DNA of 64,000 nucleotides from Staphylococcus cohnii subsp. cohnii (GCF_002902365.1 NZ_PPQC01000036.1:62001-126000); one strand, 5' to 3'. Shown: positions 26,388 through 36,903, counted from the first letter of the stretch. Numbers and translations are program-made. The notes: generated by a model not told the origin, from the sequence alone.

Positions 26388-28830
26388 TTTCCAATTCCTC
26401 CACTCGTTTAGTTAATTGCTGAATTGCTCTGAATGACCACGTTGCCATTCCGTATATATTCACACCATCTCCACTCGTTAATTCGCTAGGTGTTTTATAA
26501 CCTTCTCCGATAACTAATCCGTATTTTGTTTCTTTCTTTTCGTCTGACTTGTAATTGAACGAATATAATTGTGTTTCATTATTAATTGCACTTAAAGCGT
26601 CGAAATTCCATTCATTTATATTCTCTTTGTATTCTTCTAAAGAAGCGTTATTAAAGTCTGACGCTCTTACTGGTTTATATCCAATATCTCCACCGTTATA
26701 TAAAAGGTTGTTAGTAACTCTTAGTTCATTAGTTGATACACCGATATAGAAATTACCATCATGTGTGCGAATAGAACCTGCCTGTATGTCTTTGACTTGC
26801 AAGTCTTTGTAATTAACATTGCCACCGTTATACCCTTTCATATCGGTTATGCGCAATGCACCATTAACGCCAATATATTGATTATCTGCTTTAGCTTTTA
26901 ACATTCCGTATAAGTCTCTAGCATAAAAATCACCAGAACCAATATCACCATTATTGTTAGTGGCATAAACATAATTGGTTGAAGATGATTTATCAAAACG
27001 CAAACTACTACCATATGTTGACCCTGATGTAATCGAACCGTAAGAAAGTATACCATCAGTATCACTAGCTCCTGAATTTTCTTTAACCCACATTCTAAAC
27101 TCATTACGCCCAACTCTATTATCACTCATTGGTCTAAAGTAGAGACTTGATGTTTTACTTTCAATATTTACAGTTGCATGTGAATCTAACAATATTCTGT
27201 TAGAATCTGTCCTTAAAGCAACTACGCCTAAACCTGAGTTGAGCGTGACCCCACGTGCGCCACTATAAGTATAATCAAAGAACTCTAATGTACCAGAAGC
27301 ATCTGAACTATCTCCATCAAGATATGTGGAGATACCAAAATCAGAAAAGTAAATAGAACGATTTAAATCGTTGTTCCTAAATCTTAAGTGACCGTTTTTA
27401 AATCTAGTGAATACGTTGTTAGTTGTTGTATTGTTTTGCCATGTACGTTTGAAAGTACCGAACAATGTCATTTCATCGTTTTTTATTTCTACAAATTTAC
27501 TGTTGTCTCCACCACGCACACTAATTAGGTTAGCGTTCAACGTACCAGTAGTAATCGTATCTGCCACTATGCCTTCTGCTGTGATTGCAGTTTTGGCAGT
27601 CTTACCACCATCAGTAGAAAGTAATAATCCACTACTGTTCATAGTCATGATGTTGTTATTATTCTTCTTATCCATGAAGTGTTGACCGTTTGTATCATAT
27701 ATAATTTCACTTGATGTATTTTGAATTTTCGTTACCATTGATTTACTGATAATATCAAGTGCTTGGAATGGTAGCGACTTACGTCCTTGTATCAAGTCGG
27801 CTATATCTTTAGCAGCAGTCGATAAGTTGCTACCGTATCGATCACCCATGTTACCGGAACCGAAAGTTATTTCTAAATCTAATATTTGACCAGTGCTACT
27901 AAAGTTTCGTGTTATTTTAACTACACGTATTTCAGTGTCTAATCCAATACGTTCATCGACTAGGAACACCCTATCTCCTAATACTGCATGTTGGTAGTCA
28001 TAACCTTGTTGTGACATATCGTAAATATCAGCAGTAAAGGATACTTTCACACTTTCATCAACTGTCTTTTTAAGGTTAGCGTCCATAGTTGCTTGTTTAG
28101 TAACACGACCATCACGTATAGGTGGTGCTTCTCTTATACCAATTATTTTAGCAAGTGGAGAAGTGTATTCACGTTTCAATTTAGCTTTTTCAACAACATC
28201 TGTATCTGAATCATCATCTGAATAGTTTCCGTACCCTCGTGCATACGTCCACATCTCAGAAGCATCCACTTCTTTTTCAATGTTTTGTGCATTCACTTTA
28301 TATCTATATTCAAAATTCGCATCATTACCGATTTGGTTATATAAATAGACAACATTACCTACTATTTTAAATTCATAACCATATCTATCTATAAATGTTT
28401 TGAATATTTCAAGACGTGTTTCACCTTCTCCAATACCTTCAAAACGATTACTAGGTGCAGCCTCAACTGTTGAATATGTGAAAGGTGTATCATTAAACAC
28501 AATATTAAATGCTTCTGTTACAGTTAGACTTGCGTCAATTCGTTCGTATACACGGTGAGAGTTGAGCCAATCCAACATATATAACACTGCAGTGACAGAT
28601 ATACGATACTTATCACCAAATCCCGTTTGTTTACTGGAAATAATGCGATATTCTTTACCTTCAAATAGGATAATCCACATCTTTAAGTCATCTTGCTTAC
28701 TTAAAAACTCACTGTTCATATCAGTATATTCTATTTCGATATCAATACGTTCATCACCGTTTAACTCTTGATCGTGCTTAAGCACACCTTGCAAGAAATA
28801 TTCATTGCCTTCTAAGTCACGAATAAACAT
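26374..28830 (-). CDS. Phage tail protein with C-terminal S74-type chaperone domain
   Basis: This 818-residue protein has an N-terminal prophage-tail (Tal/gp18-like baseplate hub) region over about residues 1-340. Repetitive beta-rich sequence follows. The C-terminal 89-residue segment begins SLEEYKENIN (Ser730, Lys735) and resembles the peptidase S74 intramolecular chaperone domain, which trimerises the fibre and then self-cleaves before that Ser. The coiled-coil end RAIQQLTKRVEELEN fits. It probably forms part of the host-recognition tip. It lies between the beta-helix protein and the lysis genes. Confidence 0.85.
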   Translation of the reverse strand: MFIRDLEGNEYFLQGVLKHDQELNGDERIDIEIEYTDMNSEFLSKQDDLKMWIILFEGKEYRIISSKQTGFGDKYRISVTAVLYMLDWLNSHRVYERIDASLTVTEAFNIVFNDTPFTYSTVEAAPSNRFEGIGEGETRLEIFKTFIDRYGYEFKIVGNVVYLYNQIGNDANFEYRYKVNAQNIEKEVDASEMWTYARGYGNYSDDDSDTDVVEKAKLKREYTSPLAKIIGIREAPPIRDGRVTKQATMDANLKKTVDESVKVSFTADIYDMSQQGYDYQHAVLGDRVFLVDERIGLDTEIRVVKITRNFSSTGQILDLEITFGSGNMGDRYGSNLSTAAKDIADLIQGRKSLPFQALDIISKSMVTKIQNTSSEIIYDTNGQHFMDKKNNNNIMTMNSSGLLLSTDGGKTAKTAITAEGIVADTITTGTLNANLISVRGGDNSKFVEIKNDEMTLFGTFKRTWQNNTTTNNVFTRFKNGHLRFRNNDLNRSIYFSDFGISTYLDGDSSDASGTLEFFDYTYSGARGVTLNSGLGVVALRTDSNRILLDSHATVNIESKTSSLYFRPMSDNRVGRNEFRMWVKENSGASDTDGILSYGSITSGSTYGSSLRFDKSSSTNYVYATNNNGDIGSGDFYARDLYGMLKAKADNQYIGVNGALRITDMKGYNGGNVNYKDLQVKDIQAGSIRTHDGNFYIGVSTNELRVTNNLLYNGGDIGYKPVRASDFNNASLEEYKENINEWNFDALSAINNETQLYSFNYKSDEKKETKYGLVIGEGYKTPSELTSGDGVNIYGMATWSFRAIQQLTKRVEELENGTK

Positions 28831-28891
28831 TTATTCACTCTCCTTTCCCAAAAGAAAAAGACTAACTTTTACAGTTAGCCTTTAAAAATTG

Positions 28892-30808
28892 TTAATAAGT
28901 TGTTTCTGTTCCAGATATATTTTTACTTTGGAATTGTCCACGTCTTATATATACTTTGTCATCAGCGTTTACAGATTGAACTGAATAATTGCTTCCAAAC
29001 CCTTCACAACTATCCAAGAATTGATGTGCGCCAGTAGTTGTTTGGAAATCAGATACCTGATATGAACCGAAAGCGATGCAACCTAAATTCCACGTTTGCG
29101 TTCCAGTATTAACATCTGCTAAATTACCGCCATCATTTCTAGCGTATAAACCATTAACTCTTATACCTTTAATACCATCATGAGCTGTAGAACCGTTATC
29201 GGAACGATTTCCACTTGTACCTTTCATAACACCGTTATCTCTAGCTATGCAGTCAATCTCAACGAAGTAAGGTAACGCACCATTTGATGATTTGTGGTAG
29301 TTGAAACCATCCATCATTTGTTTTGAAAATTCACAGTCTTTAGAAATACAGTAACTACCACCGACCATTTCTAACCCATTACCATTACTTTGCGTTGAGT
29401 AAGAGGCTTTAACATTATTCATTACTAGCCGACCGTTAGTTGTTTCAAATCTAATATTGCGTGCGCCGCCTAGTAGCTCAATGTTTTCCAAATAAACGTT
29501 GAAATCACCATTAAATCTTATTAAATCAGTAGAAAGCAAACATTGAATATCATCATCATTAACTTCTCCGTTATCTTGATTTACATATACAATACCAGAA
29601 GCACTGTACCAAGAGTTAGGCGTTGAATCTACTTCTGCAATACTTCCAACTTTCGTAAATTCTAAATGGTCACCATATTCATCTTTTTCATGTATATTTA
29701 TAACTCTCATTGTTCCATTTCTACTCGCTTGATAAACGTTTTGATAATCCGGTGTTTTAGTATATTTTAGTGTGTTTGAAGTTGCCATTTTAGGTTTACC
29801 ATTATAACCAATGATATTTATATCTTTATTTGGATAACCGATAACATTACCTGAAGCTGTTCTATTATAAATGAATCTACCATCTACCATAATAGTTCCT
29901 ACATCACTTTTATTCATTGCTGTATATATATCGGCCAAAGGACTGGCTGAACTTAAGCCATCATTGGCATTTAAACCATCACCAGAAACATAGTAAGTTT
30001 TTCCATTGGTGTTTTTAAAACTTTCAACATCTAATGCCGTATCAAAAGTACCACGACCATCAGTGTATATATTTGATTTCAATACATGATCTTTTAATTC
30101 AAAATCTTCCGGCTGTTCATAAGCAATCGTTAAACCTTGTTCATTTAATTTGTCTATTTTGTCATTTACTTTTTTTACCTGTTCGTCTAAATCTATTTTT
30201 ATATCTGTGCTACTGAAATTAAATAAGCCCATTCGTTCACTTGCTACAATGATTAATTTATCCACTTGTACGGTTGTGTTTCCCGTTCTATTATCTAACC
30301 TTAAATCAATCTTGTTTGTACCTACTGGTATTGATAAACCTTCTATTAAATAAACGTTGGGTGCCGATTCTTCAACACCTGTTATGCCCCCGATACTTTT
30401 ACCACTCGAATCAATAAAGTTGTATTCAAGTTTAAAATTACTATTGTTTTCAGATGTGTATACAATAAAAGACATCTTTTTATTAGGCGCTAAATCTTTA
30501 ACAGCATTCATCGTGTAAAAAAAATAGCCTTCTGGGCTAATTTCAAAAGATGAATCTCTATTTACAGTTAATCCCGGAGAGGTTTTCAAACTCATTAACC
30601 CATTGAAATACGGGTCGTTTATAGAGTCTGCATAAGTTCTCATTGGTTCGCCATTAGGCGGTATTGGCAGAACATTATCTGTACTACCTACTAAATTTCT
30701 AATTAACGACACATGGTCACCCATGTTTAGAAATAGTTCGTAAAAATTATCATTCATGTTCTTTAAGTTTTTTCTGTCCCACATTGCGTCAATGTTTTTT
30801 CTTCCCAT
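28892..30808 (-). CDS. Tail appendage protein with right-handed beta-helix (depolymerase-like)
   Basis: This 638-residue protein has an N-terminal adaptor (about 1-240, ending in a short coiled coil DEQVKKVNDKIDKLNEQG). A parallel beta-helix domain follows, starting TYYVSGDGLNANDGLSSASPL, with repeated short strands (IRFETTNGRLVMNNVKASYS, KDCEFSKQMMDGFNYHKS). This pectate-lyase-like fold is that of tail spikes that bind or cut surface polysaccharide. Related proteins in S. epidermidis phages, such as Dpo7 of phiIPLA7, degrade exopolysaccharide. Catalytic activity here is inferred only from fold and context. An AAAGGAG site precedes the ATG. Confidence 0.78.
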   Translation of the reverse strand: MGRKNIDAMWDRKNLKNMNDNFYELFLNMGDHVSLIRNLVGSTDNVLPIPPNGEPMRTYADSINDPYFNGLMSLKTSPGLTVNRDSSFEISPEGYFFYTMNAVKDLAPNKKMSFIVYTSENNSNFKLEYNFIDSSGKSIGGITGVEESAPNVYLIEGLSIPVGTNKIDLRLDNRTGNTTVQVDKLIIVASERMGLFNFSSTDIKIDLDEQVKKVNDKIDKLNEQGLTIAYEQPEDFELKDHVLKSNIYTDGRGTFDTALDVESFKNTNGKTYYVSGDGLNANDGLSSASPLADIYTAMNKSDVGTIMVDGRFIYNRTASGNVIGYPNKDINIIGYNGKPKMATSNTLKYTKTPDYQNVYQASRNGTMRVINIHEKDEYGDHLEFTKVGSIAEVDSTPNSWYSASGIVYVNQDNGEVNDDDIQCLLSTDLIRFNGDFNVYLENIELLGGARNIRFETTNGRLVMNNVKASYSTQSNGNGLEMVGGSYCISKDCEFSKQMMDGFNYHKSSNGALPYFVEIDCIARDNGVMKGTSGNRSDNGSTAHDGIKGIRVNGLYARNDGGNLADVNTGTQTWNLGCIAFGSYQVSDFQTTTGAHQFLDSCEGFGSNYSVQSVNADDKVYIRRGQFQSKNISGTETTY

Positions 30809-30820
30809 GTCGTCACTCCT

Positions 30821-31654
30821 TTATTTATAGTGGAAATTAAATTTGAATTGAACTTTTGTAAACGTGCCGTTACTTATTTTTATCTCGTTTTTGCCGGGAG
30901 CTAAAGATATGAATTTTCTATTACATTCTCGCAGTCTGTTTAAGTTGTTTAATAAAAACTTAGCGTTTTCTAACGCAACTGTTTGTTGATTCAAATCTCT
31001 ATTCACAATGAATTTTTCACCAGTAGTTATATTCTCTAAAGTAAAATTATTACTACTGACCGGACTAAAAACAGTTATCCTCAAATCCATGTTTCTAGGA
31101 TCAATTCTGACGTTCCCACCATTCCATACGGTGAAAGTGTTATCTGTGAAATCATAATTTGCGTTTTCTACATTAATTCCATCGGCCATACCATATTTCT
31201 CTACAATTGCACTATAACCACTTGTCTGTATTTCTTGTGTGTCATACTTCGTACGCCAAAAAGGTAATCCTGTTACTCGTGCATCAACTTCAAGTTGTGC
31301 ATACATACTTCCTAAAATACGTTCGGGTTTAAACGAACCATCTACAGTTACTTTTATAACTCTTGAAGGTAAAGCATTACGAGCAACATAAAAATACTCA
31401 TGACTATCTAAAAAAGCATTTAATTCACTTTCTAATAGAAAATAATCATGTTCTCCATGATAATGACGTAAAAAGAATGTTAGTGATGCTTCACGTTGTT
31501 TATAGTTAAATCCATAATCTATAACACCCGGTATACCATCAATTGATTGTTCTTTTCTTTCTTTTTCCATTGATGATACAAAAAAATCCAGTGGCTTTAC
31601 GCCAACTGGAAATTGTAATTTATTCATATTTGGGTCATACATTGTAAATCCCAA
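30821..31654 (-). CDS. Distal tail protein (Dit)
   Basis: This 277-residue protein matches the Sipho_tail/Dit family: an N-terminal half-barrel (residues about 1-135, with FSLRHYHGEHDYF-like core LRHYHGEHDYFLLESELNAF) and a beta-sandwich C-terminal domain. Dit forms the hexameric ring at the tail end that joins tube and baseplate. The TTG start at 31654 is spaced 5-7 nt from GAGGTGAT; an ATG four codons later is less well placed. It follows the tape measure gene, the standard siphovirus order. Confidence 0.87.
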   Translation of the reverse strand: MGFTMYDPNMNKLQFPVGVKPLDFFVSSMEKERKEQSIDGIPGVIDYGFNYKQREASLTFFLRHYHGEHDYFLLESELNAFLDSHEYFYVARNALPSRVIKVTVDGSFKPERILGSMYAQLEVDARVTGLPFWRTKYDTQEIQTSGYSAIVEKYGMADGINVENANYDFTDNTFTVWNGGNVRIDPRNMDLRITVFSPVSSNNFTLENITTGEKFIVNRDLNQQTVALENAKFLLNNLNRLRECNRKFISLAPGKNEIKISNGTFTKVQFKFNFHYK

Positions 31655-31675
31655 TAGTTATCACCTCTTATCTCA

Positions 31676-34600
31676 TTAATTTCTCATTAATTGAGTTGCA
31701 TTATTTAACGCCATGTTTTCATTGTTCATCTTCGTCATTTCACGACTAGTAGGGAAATAGTTTTTTTCCTCAATACCTTTATTACTTCGTGCAATTTCCG
31801 TTAACGTATCGAGTTGTTTCTGTTGGTTCGCAATCATTTGTAGTAGTAAATTATCATTGTCACTACCAGATTGTTGACCGTATTTATTACTCATATCATT
31901 AGGTCGTTTATTTTTCTTATCTTTAACCTTACTTTGTGCATAACCAATTAACTTCATTGCGTCATTAGCACGTGCAGGGTCAAGTGGTACTACTACCTCT
32001 GAGTGTCCATCTTCGGCTAGGTTGTATAAACCTTCACTGTTGATGATTCCACCAGTTGCATAGCCTACACCTTTACCGATTTGACTTAATCCAGCATTAC
32101 CATACTTAGCATCAGCATATCTCATACCAGCGATTAAGTTATCTAAACCTTTCATGATGTTGCCATGACCTTTCATCTTGTAAGCGTTAAAAGTTCCTGG
32201 TTTAACTTGTACTAAACCTTTTGCTCTACCGTCTGCAAGTCCATCAGTACCACCGATAGCCTTTTCATTGCCACTCGATTCTGTGTCAATTTGTTTCAAC
32301 CATGCGTTAACGTATTTGGAACCTGTTGGAAGGCCTGCTGTTTCCAATGCTTGTTTAACTGTTGACTTCCATTTACCAGCGCCTTTACCGCCACCATTGT
32401 TTTCTTTTAACCAACTAGTAGGGTCTTTAGGTACGCCACCCCAACGCATTTCATAGTGAAGGTGAGCGCCTGTAGAACTACCTGCTTCTCTGCCTTGTTT
32501 TGATGGGTCACCACCAGATAGACCAAGTAAATCACCTGGTTTAACTTTTTTACTTCCACTAAATGCATGTTTGGATAAGTGACCATAAATGGTTTCCATA
32601 GTTCCTGATTTAACAGATACCATGTTACCGAATCCACCATTCCAACCTTTGCTAGCTGTAGCAGTACCACCTGTAGTAGAGAATACTTTTGTTCCATATG
32701 GATAGCCAATATCGAGACCGTGATGCGCTCTAGGGAATGGGTATCCTTGTGCTAATGCTTCTGCTGCTGTACGAGCAAAACCGAAATTAATACCGTGTGA
32801 TAAATCTAAGAAGCCACTATCTCCACTTCCTTGTTGGCTAAACCAAGATGTAAATAAGTCAACTATCCCATTTTTTATTTTCTTGTACATGCCTGACATA
32901 AGTTTTCCAGGAATAGAATCTCCGCCTAGGAAGTTAAAATTGACACCCATATCTTTAACTACTTTTTCAAGTAACTTTTTAGGCTTATCCATCCACTCCA
33001 TTACGTCTCCCATGCTTTCTTTAAGGAAGTTAGCACCTTGTCCAGCTTTTTTTAATGTTGTCTCTACTGCTTTTTTACTACCTTCTTTAACAGCTCCACT
33101 TCCTGCTTCCCACAGTTTTTCAGCTGTATCTAAAGGTCCTCCGCCAGCTTTCTTCTTAGCATCGTTTTCTAAGCCGCCGAACAAATCATCTTTCTTGTTC
33201 TTTTTGAAGCCTAAACCTGCTAATAGATCACTTGTACCTCGAGAGAATTTTGGAATTGCGCCAGAACTCATAAGACTTTGTGTATTACGTCCGTTAATGA
33301 CTTTATCGCCTTTATCTAATCCTACAAGTGTATTTTTACCTTGCGGCGCATGTAAAGAACCATTTTTACGTTGAATTAGTTCTTGATGTCCATTTGGTCC
33401 TGAACCATTCCCCGGTCCTTTATCATTTACTACTGCCATTGTTGGTTTGCTAATCGCACCATTGCTTACAAAGTTCTGTGAATGTGTAGACTCTGTACCA
33501 GTTGATAGCTTGATAGGTTTAACCATTTCTTTACCCATACCAAGTTTGTCGCCAACTGCGTTCACACCACCAATAAGTTTGTTGAGACCTTTTTTAACTT
33601 TGTCTACCATGTCATCGATGAAGCCTTTAATTTTACCAATAATATCGCCTAGTACATCGCGCATTTCCCCAAATGTACCTGTTACTTTATCTTTTAAGGA
33701 TGTAGCAACACCTGTTACTTTGTTCCAGATTTTGTCCCAAGTGTCGTATAGGTTATTTTTTACTTTTCCTATGATATTTTTAATAGAATTCTTTAGATTA
33801 TTAAATTTACTACGAACACCGTTATACAGAGATGTAGCGACTGAAACAACTTTATTTCTTACTTTCTGCCATATGTCATACAAGAATGAGCGTACACTAT
33901 TAAATATAGACTTTATAGAACTTTTAAGTGAGTTAAATTTACTACGAACACCATTATATAAACTTGCTGCAAGTGATATCACCTTACTTCTTATCGATAA
34001 CCATGTTTTCAAAACAAAAAACTTAACAGCATTAAATATAAACGTTATAGAATTTTTTAACGAATTGAATTTAGATTTAACGCCATTCCATAAAGATTGT
34101 GCGAGTGATACTACTCTGTTTCTAACTGCCTTCCATAGTCCATATAGAAAGTTTCGAACATTATTGAATATTGAAATTGTTCCATTTTTCAACCAGTTAA
34201 ACGCACTTTTTACTCCGTTCCACAAACTTTTAGCAAAATTGACTACTCCATTTCGGATAGAATTCCAAACATTAATAGCAAAAGTTTTAACGGAATTAAA
34301 AATTGATACTGTACTATTTTTTAACCAAGTAAAAGCGTTCTTAACACCAGTCCAAATACCTTTTGCTAATCCAACTATTGTATTTTTAATTACGCTCCAA
34401 ATTGTCTTAGCTATACCTAGGATTCCAGCAAACGCTAATTGGAACAGGTTTTTCAGTATACTTAGGAAGCTTCTAGCAACTTGTTTTAACCCTTCACCGA
34501 ATAGTTTCCAATCGCCTGTGAAAATACCAATAAACATTTTAACGAATCCCATTACTACATTTAGAACACCCATGATAATTCCTTTAATCGCATTAAACGC

Positions 34601-36781
34601 AATCATCACAGTATTTTTTACCATGTTAAACGCATGTACTAAACTACCCATTATAAGGTCTTTAAAGAAATTTATAACAGGTATGGAATCGCTAAACGTA
34701 CTCTTGAATAATCCACCTATGAACCCTAAAACTGGTTGGATGAATTCCCAAAATGCAAAGAAACCATTCTTAATATTATTTATCGCTTGCATAAATTGAG
34801 AACCATGTTTAGCCCAAAAATCACCAATTGTCTGTTTGATTTGTTGACCAAACTTCATAAACGCCTGACCTATAGGTGTTAGTACAGTCATAATTCCTGA
34901 CCATAATAATTTAAATCCATTAACCACACCTGTAACCATGCCATTCACAATATTTCTAAATGTTTCAGATTTCTTATAAGCTACAACTAATGCTGTACCT
35001 AAAGCTACTACACCTGCAATGACTAATCCCCAAGGACCTAGCATGAATGTAGCTGCGGAACCAATGCCTTTTAATGCCATTCCTAAAAGTGGTGAAGCTT
35101 TTGTAACAGTTGCCATTACTCCAGATAAGTATTTCATTACACCACCAGCTTTGGTAATACCAACCATTATTGGTCCAAGTGTAGTCATAATACTACCTAA
35201 TGAGGCTGTAAATACTCCTACAATTAATGTTAATGGACCAATTGCAGCTGCTAATGCACCGAACGCTACTATTGTACCTTGTAACCAACTAGGTAAATTA
35301 GTTAATTTAGTTGCTAAACCCGCAATGACGTCTGCTGCCTTTCCTATAAATGGTGCTACTACATCACCAATACTAATTGCTAGTGATTCAACCGCAGATT
35401 TCATTTTACGCATTGAACCACCAATACCGCCTTCCATTTCTTTAGCCATTCGCTTAGAAGCACCTTTTGACCCATCAATGGATTTAGTAAGTTTTTTGTA
35501 ATCCTTTTCTGATGCGTTAACCACTGCCAACGCACCACTCATAGATTCTTTACCAAATATAGTTGCTGCTGCAGCTGCTTGTTGGTCTTTAGATAAACCA
35601 CCCATGCTACTTCTCAATTGATCCATAACATCACGCATTGGTAGCATTTCACCGTTACTATCTGTGATAGATATACCGAGTTCATCCATCTTATCTTTCA
35701 TAGCTTTAGTGGGTTTTGAAAGGTTAGTAAACATCGTACGTAATGCTGTACCAGCTTTTTCACCTTTAATACCCGCATTACTCATTAAACCTATAGCGAC
35801 TGATGTATCTTCCACACTGTAACCTAATGCACCAGCTACAGGTGCTGCGTATTTAAACGCATCTCCTAAACCTTTCACATCTGTATTAGCTTTAGAACTT
35901 GTTTGTGCTAATACATCGGCAAACTTACCACTATCTTTTGCTTCCATGCCAAAAGCTGTTAATGAATCGGTCACAATATCACTTACTTGACCTAAGTCTT
36001 CACCCGATGCTGCTGCTAAGTCCATAACACCACTTATACCAGTCATCATTTCTTTTGAATCCCAACCGGCAAGTGCCATATAGTTGAGTGCATCTGCTGA
36101 CTCACTCGCACTAAATTTAGTTTTAGCACCCATTTCCAACGCTTTATCACGTAGTGAGTTAAACTCTTTACCAGTAGCTCCAGATGTCGCTTTAACTTTA
36201 CGCATAGAATCATCGAAATCTATACTAGTCTTTGCAGCTAAACCAAATCCAGCTACAACTGGTGCTGTGACATACATAGACATTGAACGACCAACACTTT
36301 TCATTGATTCGCCCACTTTATTTATCTTTGGACCCATTTCAGTAAAACTCTTACCTAATCTACCGAAACTACTGTTAGATACTCTAGCAGCTGCTTGAGA
36401 TTCCTTTTGAAAATTTTTAAATGAATTAGTTGTTTGTTCTAACTCATTCTCCAAATAATTCAAAGTATCAGCTTGCTTGTTGTACTCTGTTCGTAATCTT
36501 GCAGCTTTAGCACTATTTGCGCCTTGTTCTTGCGCTGTCTTTTGGTATTGTGCACGTAGTTCTTTAACATTATTCCTTTGTTGTTTAGTAGCACCATCTA
36601 ACTCACGAATTCTATTTTTATATGAAGTCATAGACTTCTTAGAATTTCTGAAGTTGTTTCTAGATAACTTCAAGTCAGAATTCAATGTTTTAAAACTACG
36701 TCTAACACCAGCAAGTGTCGCACCAATGCCCATATCTTTCATGGATAAATCTATTTGAAGACCTTTTATTCTTTCTGCCAT
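31676..36781 (-). CDS. Tail tape measure protein with M23 peptidase and lytic transglycosylase domains
   Basis: This 1701-residue protein sets tail length and helps DNA entry. Order: N-terminal coiled coils; a TP901-type tape-measure core (MDLAAASGEDLGQVSDIV, GIKGEKAGTALRTMF); glycine-rich hydrophobic segments; five exact-length 44-residue repeats; an M23 metallopeptidase domain in the C-terminal third (HHGLDIGYP and HLHYE zinc ligands); and a lytic transglycosylase-like domain (IDTESSGNEKAIG, KGLVQVKPGTFNAY). Two wall-cutting activities in one tape measure fit penetration of thick staphylococcal peptidoglycan. An AAGGAGG site precedes the ATG. Confidence 0.95.
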   Translation of the reverse strand: MAERIKGLQIDLSMKDMGIGATLAGVRRSFKTLNSDLKLSRNNFRNSKKSMTSYKNRIRELDGATKQQRNNVKELRAQYQKTAQEQGANSAKAARLRTEYNKQADTLNYLENELEQTTNSFKNFQKESQAAARVSNSSFGRLGKSFTEMGPKINKVGESMKSVGRSMSMYVTAPVVAGFGLAAKTSIDFDDSMRKVKATSGATGKEFNSLRDKALEMGAKTKFSASESADALNYMALAGWDSKEMMTGISGVMDLAAASGEDLGQVSDIVTDSLTAFGMEAKDSGKFADVLAQTSSKANTDVKGLGDAFKYAAPVAGALGYSVEDTSVAIGLMSNAGIKGEKAGTALRTMFTNLSKPTKAMKDKMDELGISITDSNGEMLPMRDVMDQLRSSMGGLSKDQQAAAAATIFGKESMSGALAVVNASEKDYKKLTKSIDGSKGASKRMAKEMEGGIGGSMRKMKSAVESLAISIGDVVAPFIGKAADVIAGLATKLTNLPSWLQGTIVAFGALAAAIGPLTLIVGVFTASLGSIMTTLGPIMVGITKAGGVMKYLSGVMATVTKASPLLGMALKGIGSAATFMLGPWGLVIAGVVALGTALVVAYKKSETFRNIVNGMVTGVVNGFKLLWSGIMTVLTPIGQAFMKFGQQIKQTIGDFWAKHGSQFMQAINNIKNGFFAFWEFIQPVLGFIGGLFKSTFSDSIPVINFFKDLIMGSLVHAFNMVKNTVMIAFNAIKGIIMGVLNVVMGFVKMFIGIFTGDWKLFGEGLKQVARSFLSILKNLFQLAFAGILGIAKTIWSVIKNTIVGLAKGIWTGVKNAFTWLKNSTVSIFNSVKTFAINVWNSIRNGVVNFAKSLWNGVKSAFNWLKNGTISIFNNVRNFLYGLWKAVRNRVVSLAQSLWNGVKSKFNSLKNSITFIFNAVKFFVLKTWLSIRSKVISLAASLYNGVRSKFNSLKSSIKSIFNSVRSFLYDIWQKVRNKVVSVATSLYNGVRSKFNNLKNSIKNIIGKVKNNLYDTWDKIWNKVTGVATSLKDKVTGTFGEMRDVLGDIIGKIKGFIDDMVDKVKKGLNKLIGGVNAVGDKLGMGKEMVKPIKLSTGTESTHSQNFVSNGAISKPTMAVVNDKGPGNGSGPNGHQELIQRKNGSLHAPQGKNTLVGLDKGDKVINGRNTQSLMSSGAIPKFSRGTSDLLAGLGFKKNKKDDLFGGLENDAKKKAGGGPLDTAEKLWEAGSGAVKEGSKKAVETTLKKAGQGANFLKESMGDVMEWMDKPKKLLEKVVKDMGVNFNFLGGDSIPGKLMSGMYKKIKNGIVDLFTSWFSQQGSGDSGFLDLSHGINFGFARTAAEALAQGYPFPRAHHGLDIGYPYGTKVFSTTGGTATASKGWNGGFGNMVSVKSGTMETIYGHLSKHAFSGSKKVKPGDLLGLSGGDPSKQGREAGSSTGAHLHYEMRWGGVPKDPTSWLKENNGGGKGAGKWKSTVKQALETAGLPTGSKYVNAWLKQIDTESSGNEKAIGGTDGLADGRAKGLVQVKPGTFNAYKMKGHGNIMKGLDNLIAGMRYADAKYGNAGLSQIGKGVGYATGGIINSEGLYNLAEDGHSEVVVPLDPARANDAMKLIGYAQSKVKDKKNKRPNDMSNKYGQQSGSDNDNLLLQMIANQQKQLDTLTEIARSNKGIEEKNYFPTSREMTKMNNENMALNNATQLMRN
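33740..34399 (-). repeat. Five 44-codon (132-bp) tandem repeats inside the tape measure gene
   Basis: Units start with Trp codons at 34399, 34267, 34135, 34003 and 33871. Each reads W..(V/I)(R/K)..(V/I)V, then ASL(W/Y)NGV(K/R)SKFN, LK.SI..IFN.V. A sixth, degraded copy follows. The unit is 4 x 11 residues, as expected for a hendecad helical rod. Confidence 0.85.
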
Positions 36782-36819
36782 TGTTCCACCTCCTTACTTA
36801 CAAATTCCTAATAAAGTAA

Positions 36820-36903
36820 TTAAAAGATACAAGCAGTCAACATGCTGTCACATTTGTAATGAATAGGCGCTTCAATAAACGCATTTAACATTTGTTGTTC
36901 CAT
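36820..36903 (-). CDS. Possible 27-residue peptide between tail chaperones and tape measure
   Basis: A short frame MEQQMLNAFIEAPIHYKCDS followed by MLTACIF has a strong AGGAGG ribosome site 9 nt before its ATG. It fills the 141-nt space between the second tail-chaperone gene and the tape measure gene. No family is recognised. The ribosome site is the main support. It could instead be a leader for the tape measure. Confidence 0.5.
   Translation of the reverse strand: MEQQMLNAFIEAPIHYKCDSMLTACIF

Noticed and set aside
33447-34799. A 450-codon open frame on the plus strand inside the tape measure gene
   Set aside because: It is the antisense shadow of the tape measure gene, including its 44-residue repeats. 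It has no ribosome site and a composition typical of a complement of a helical repeat.
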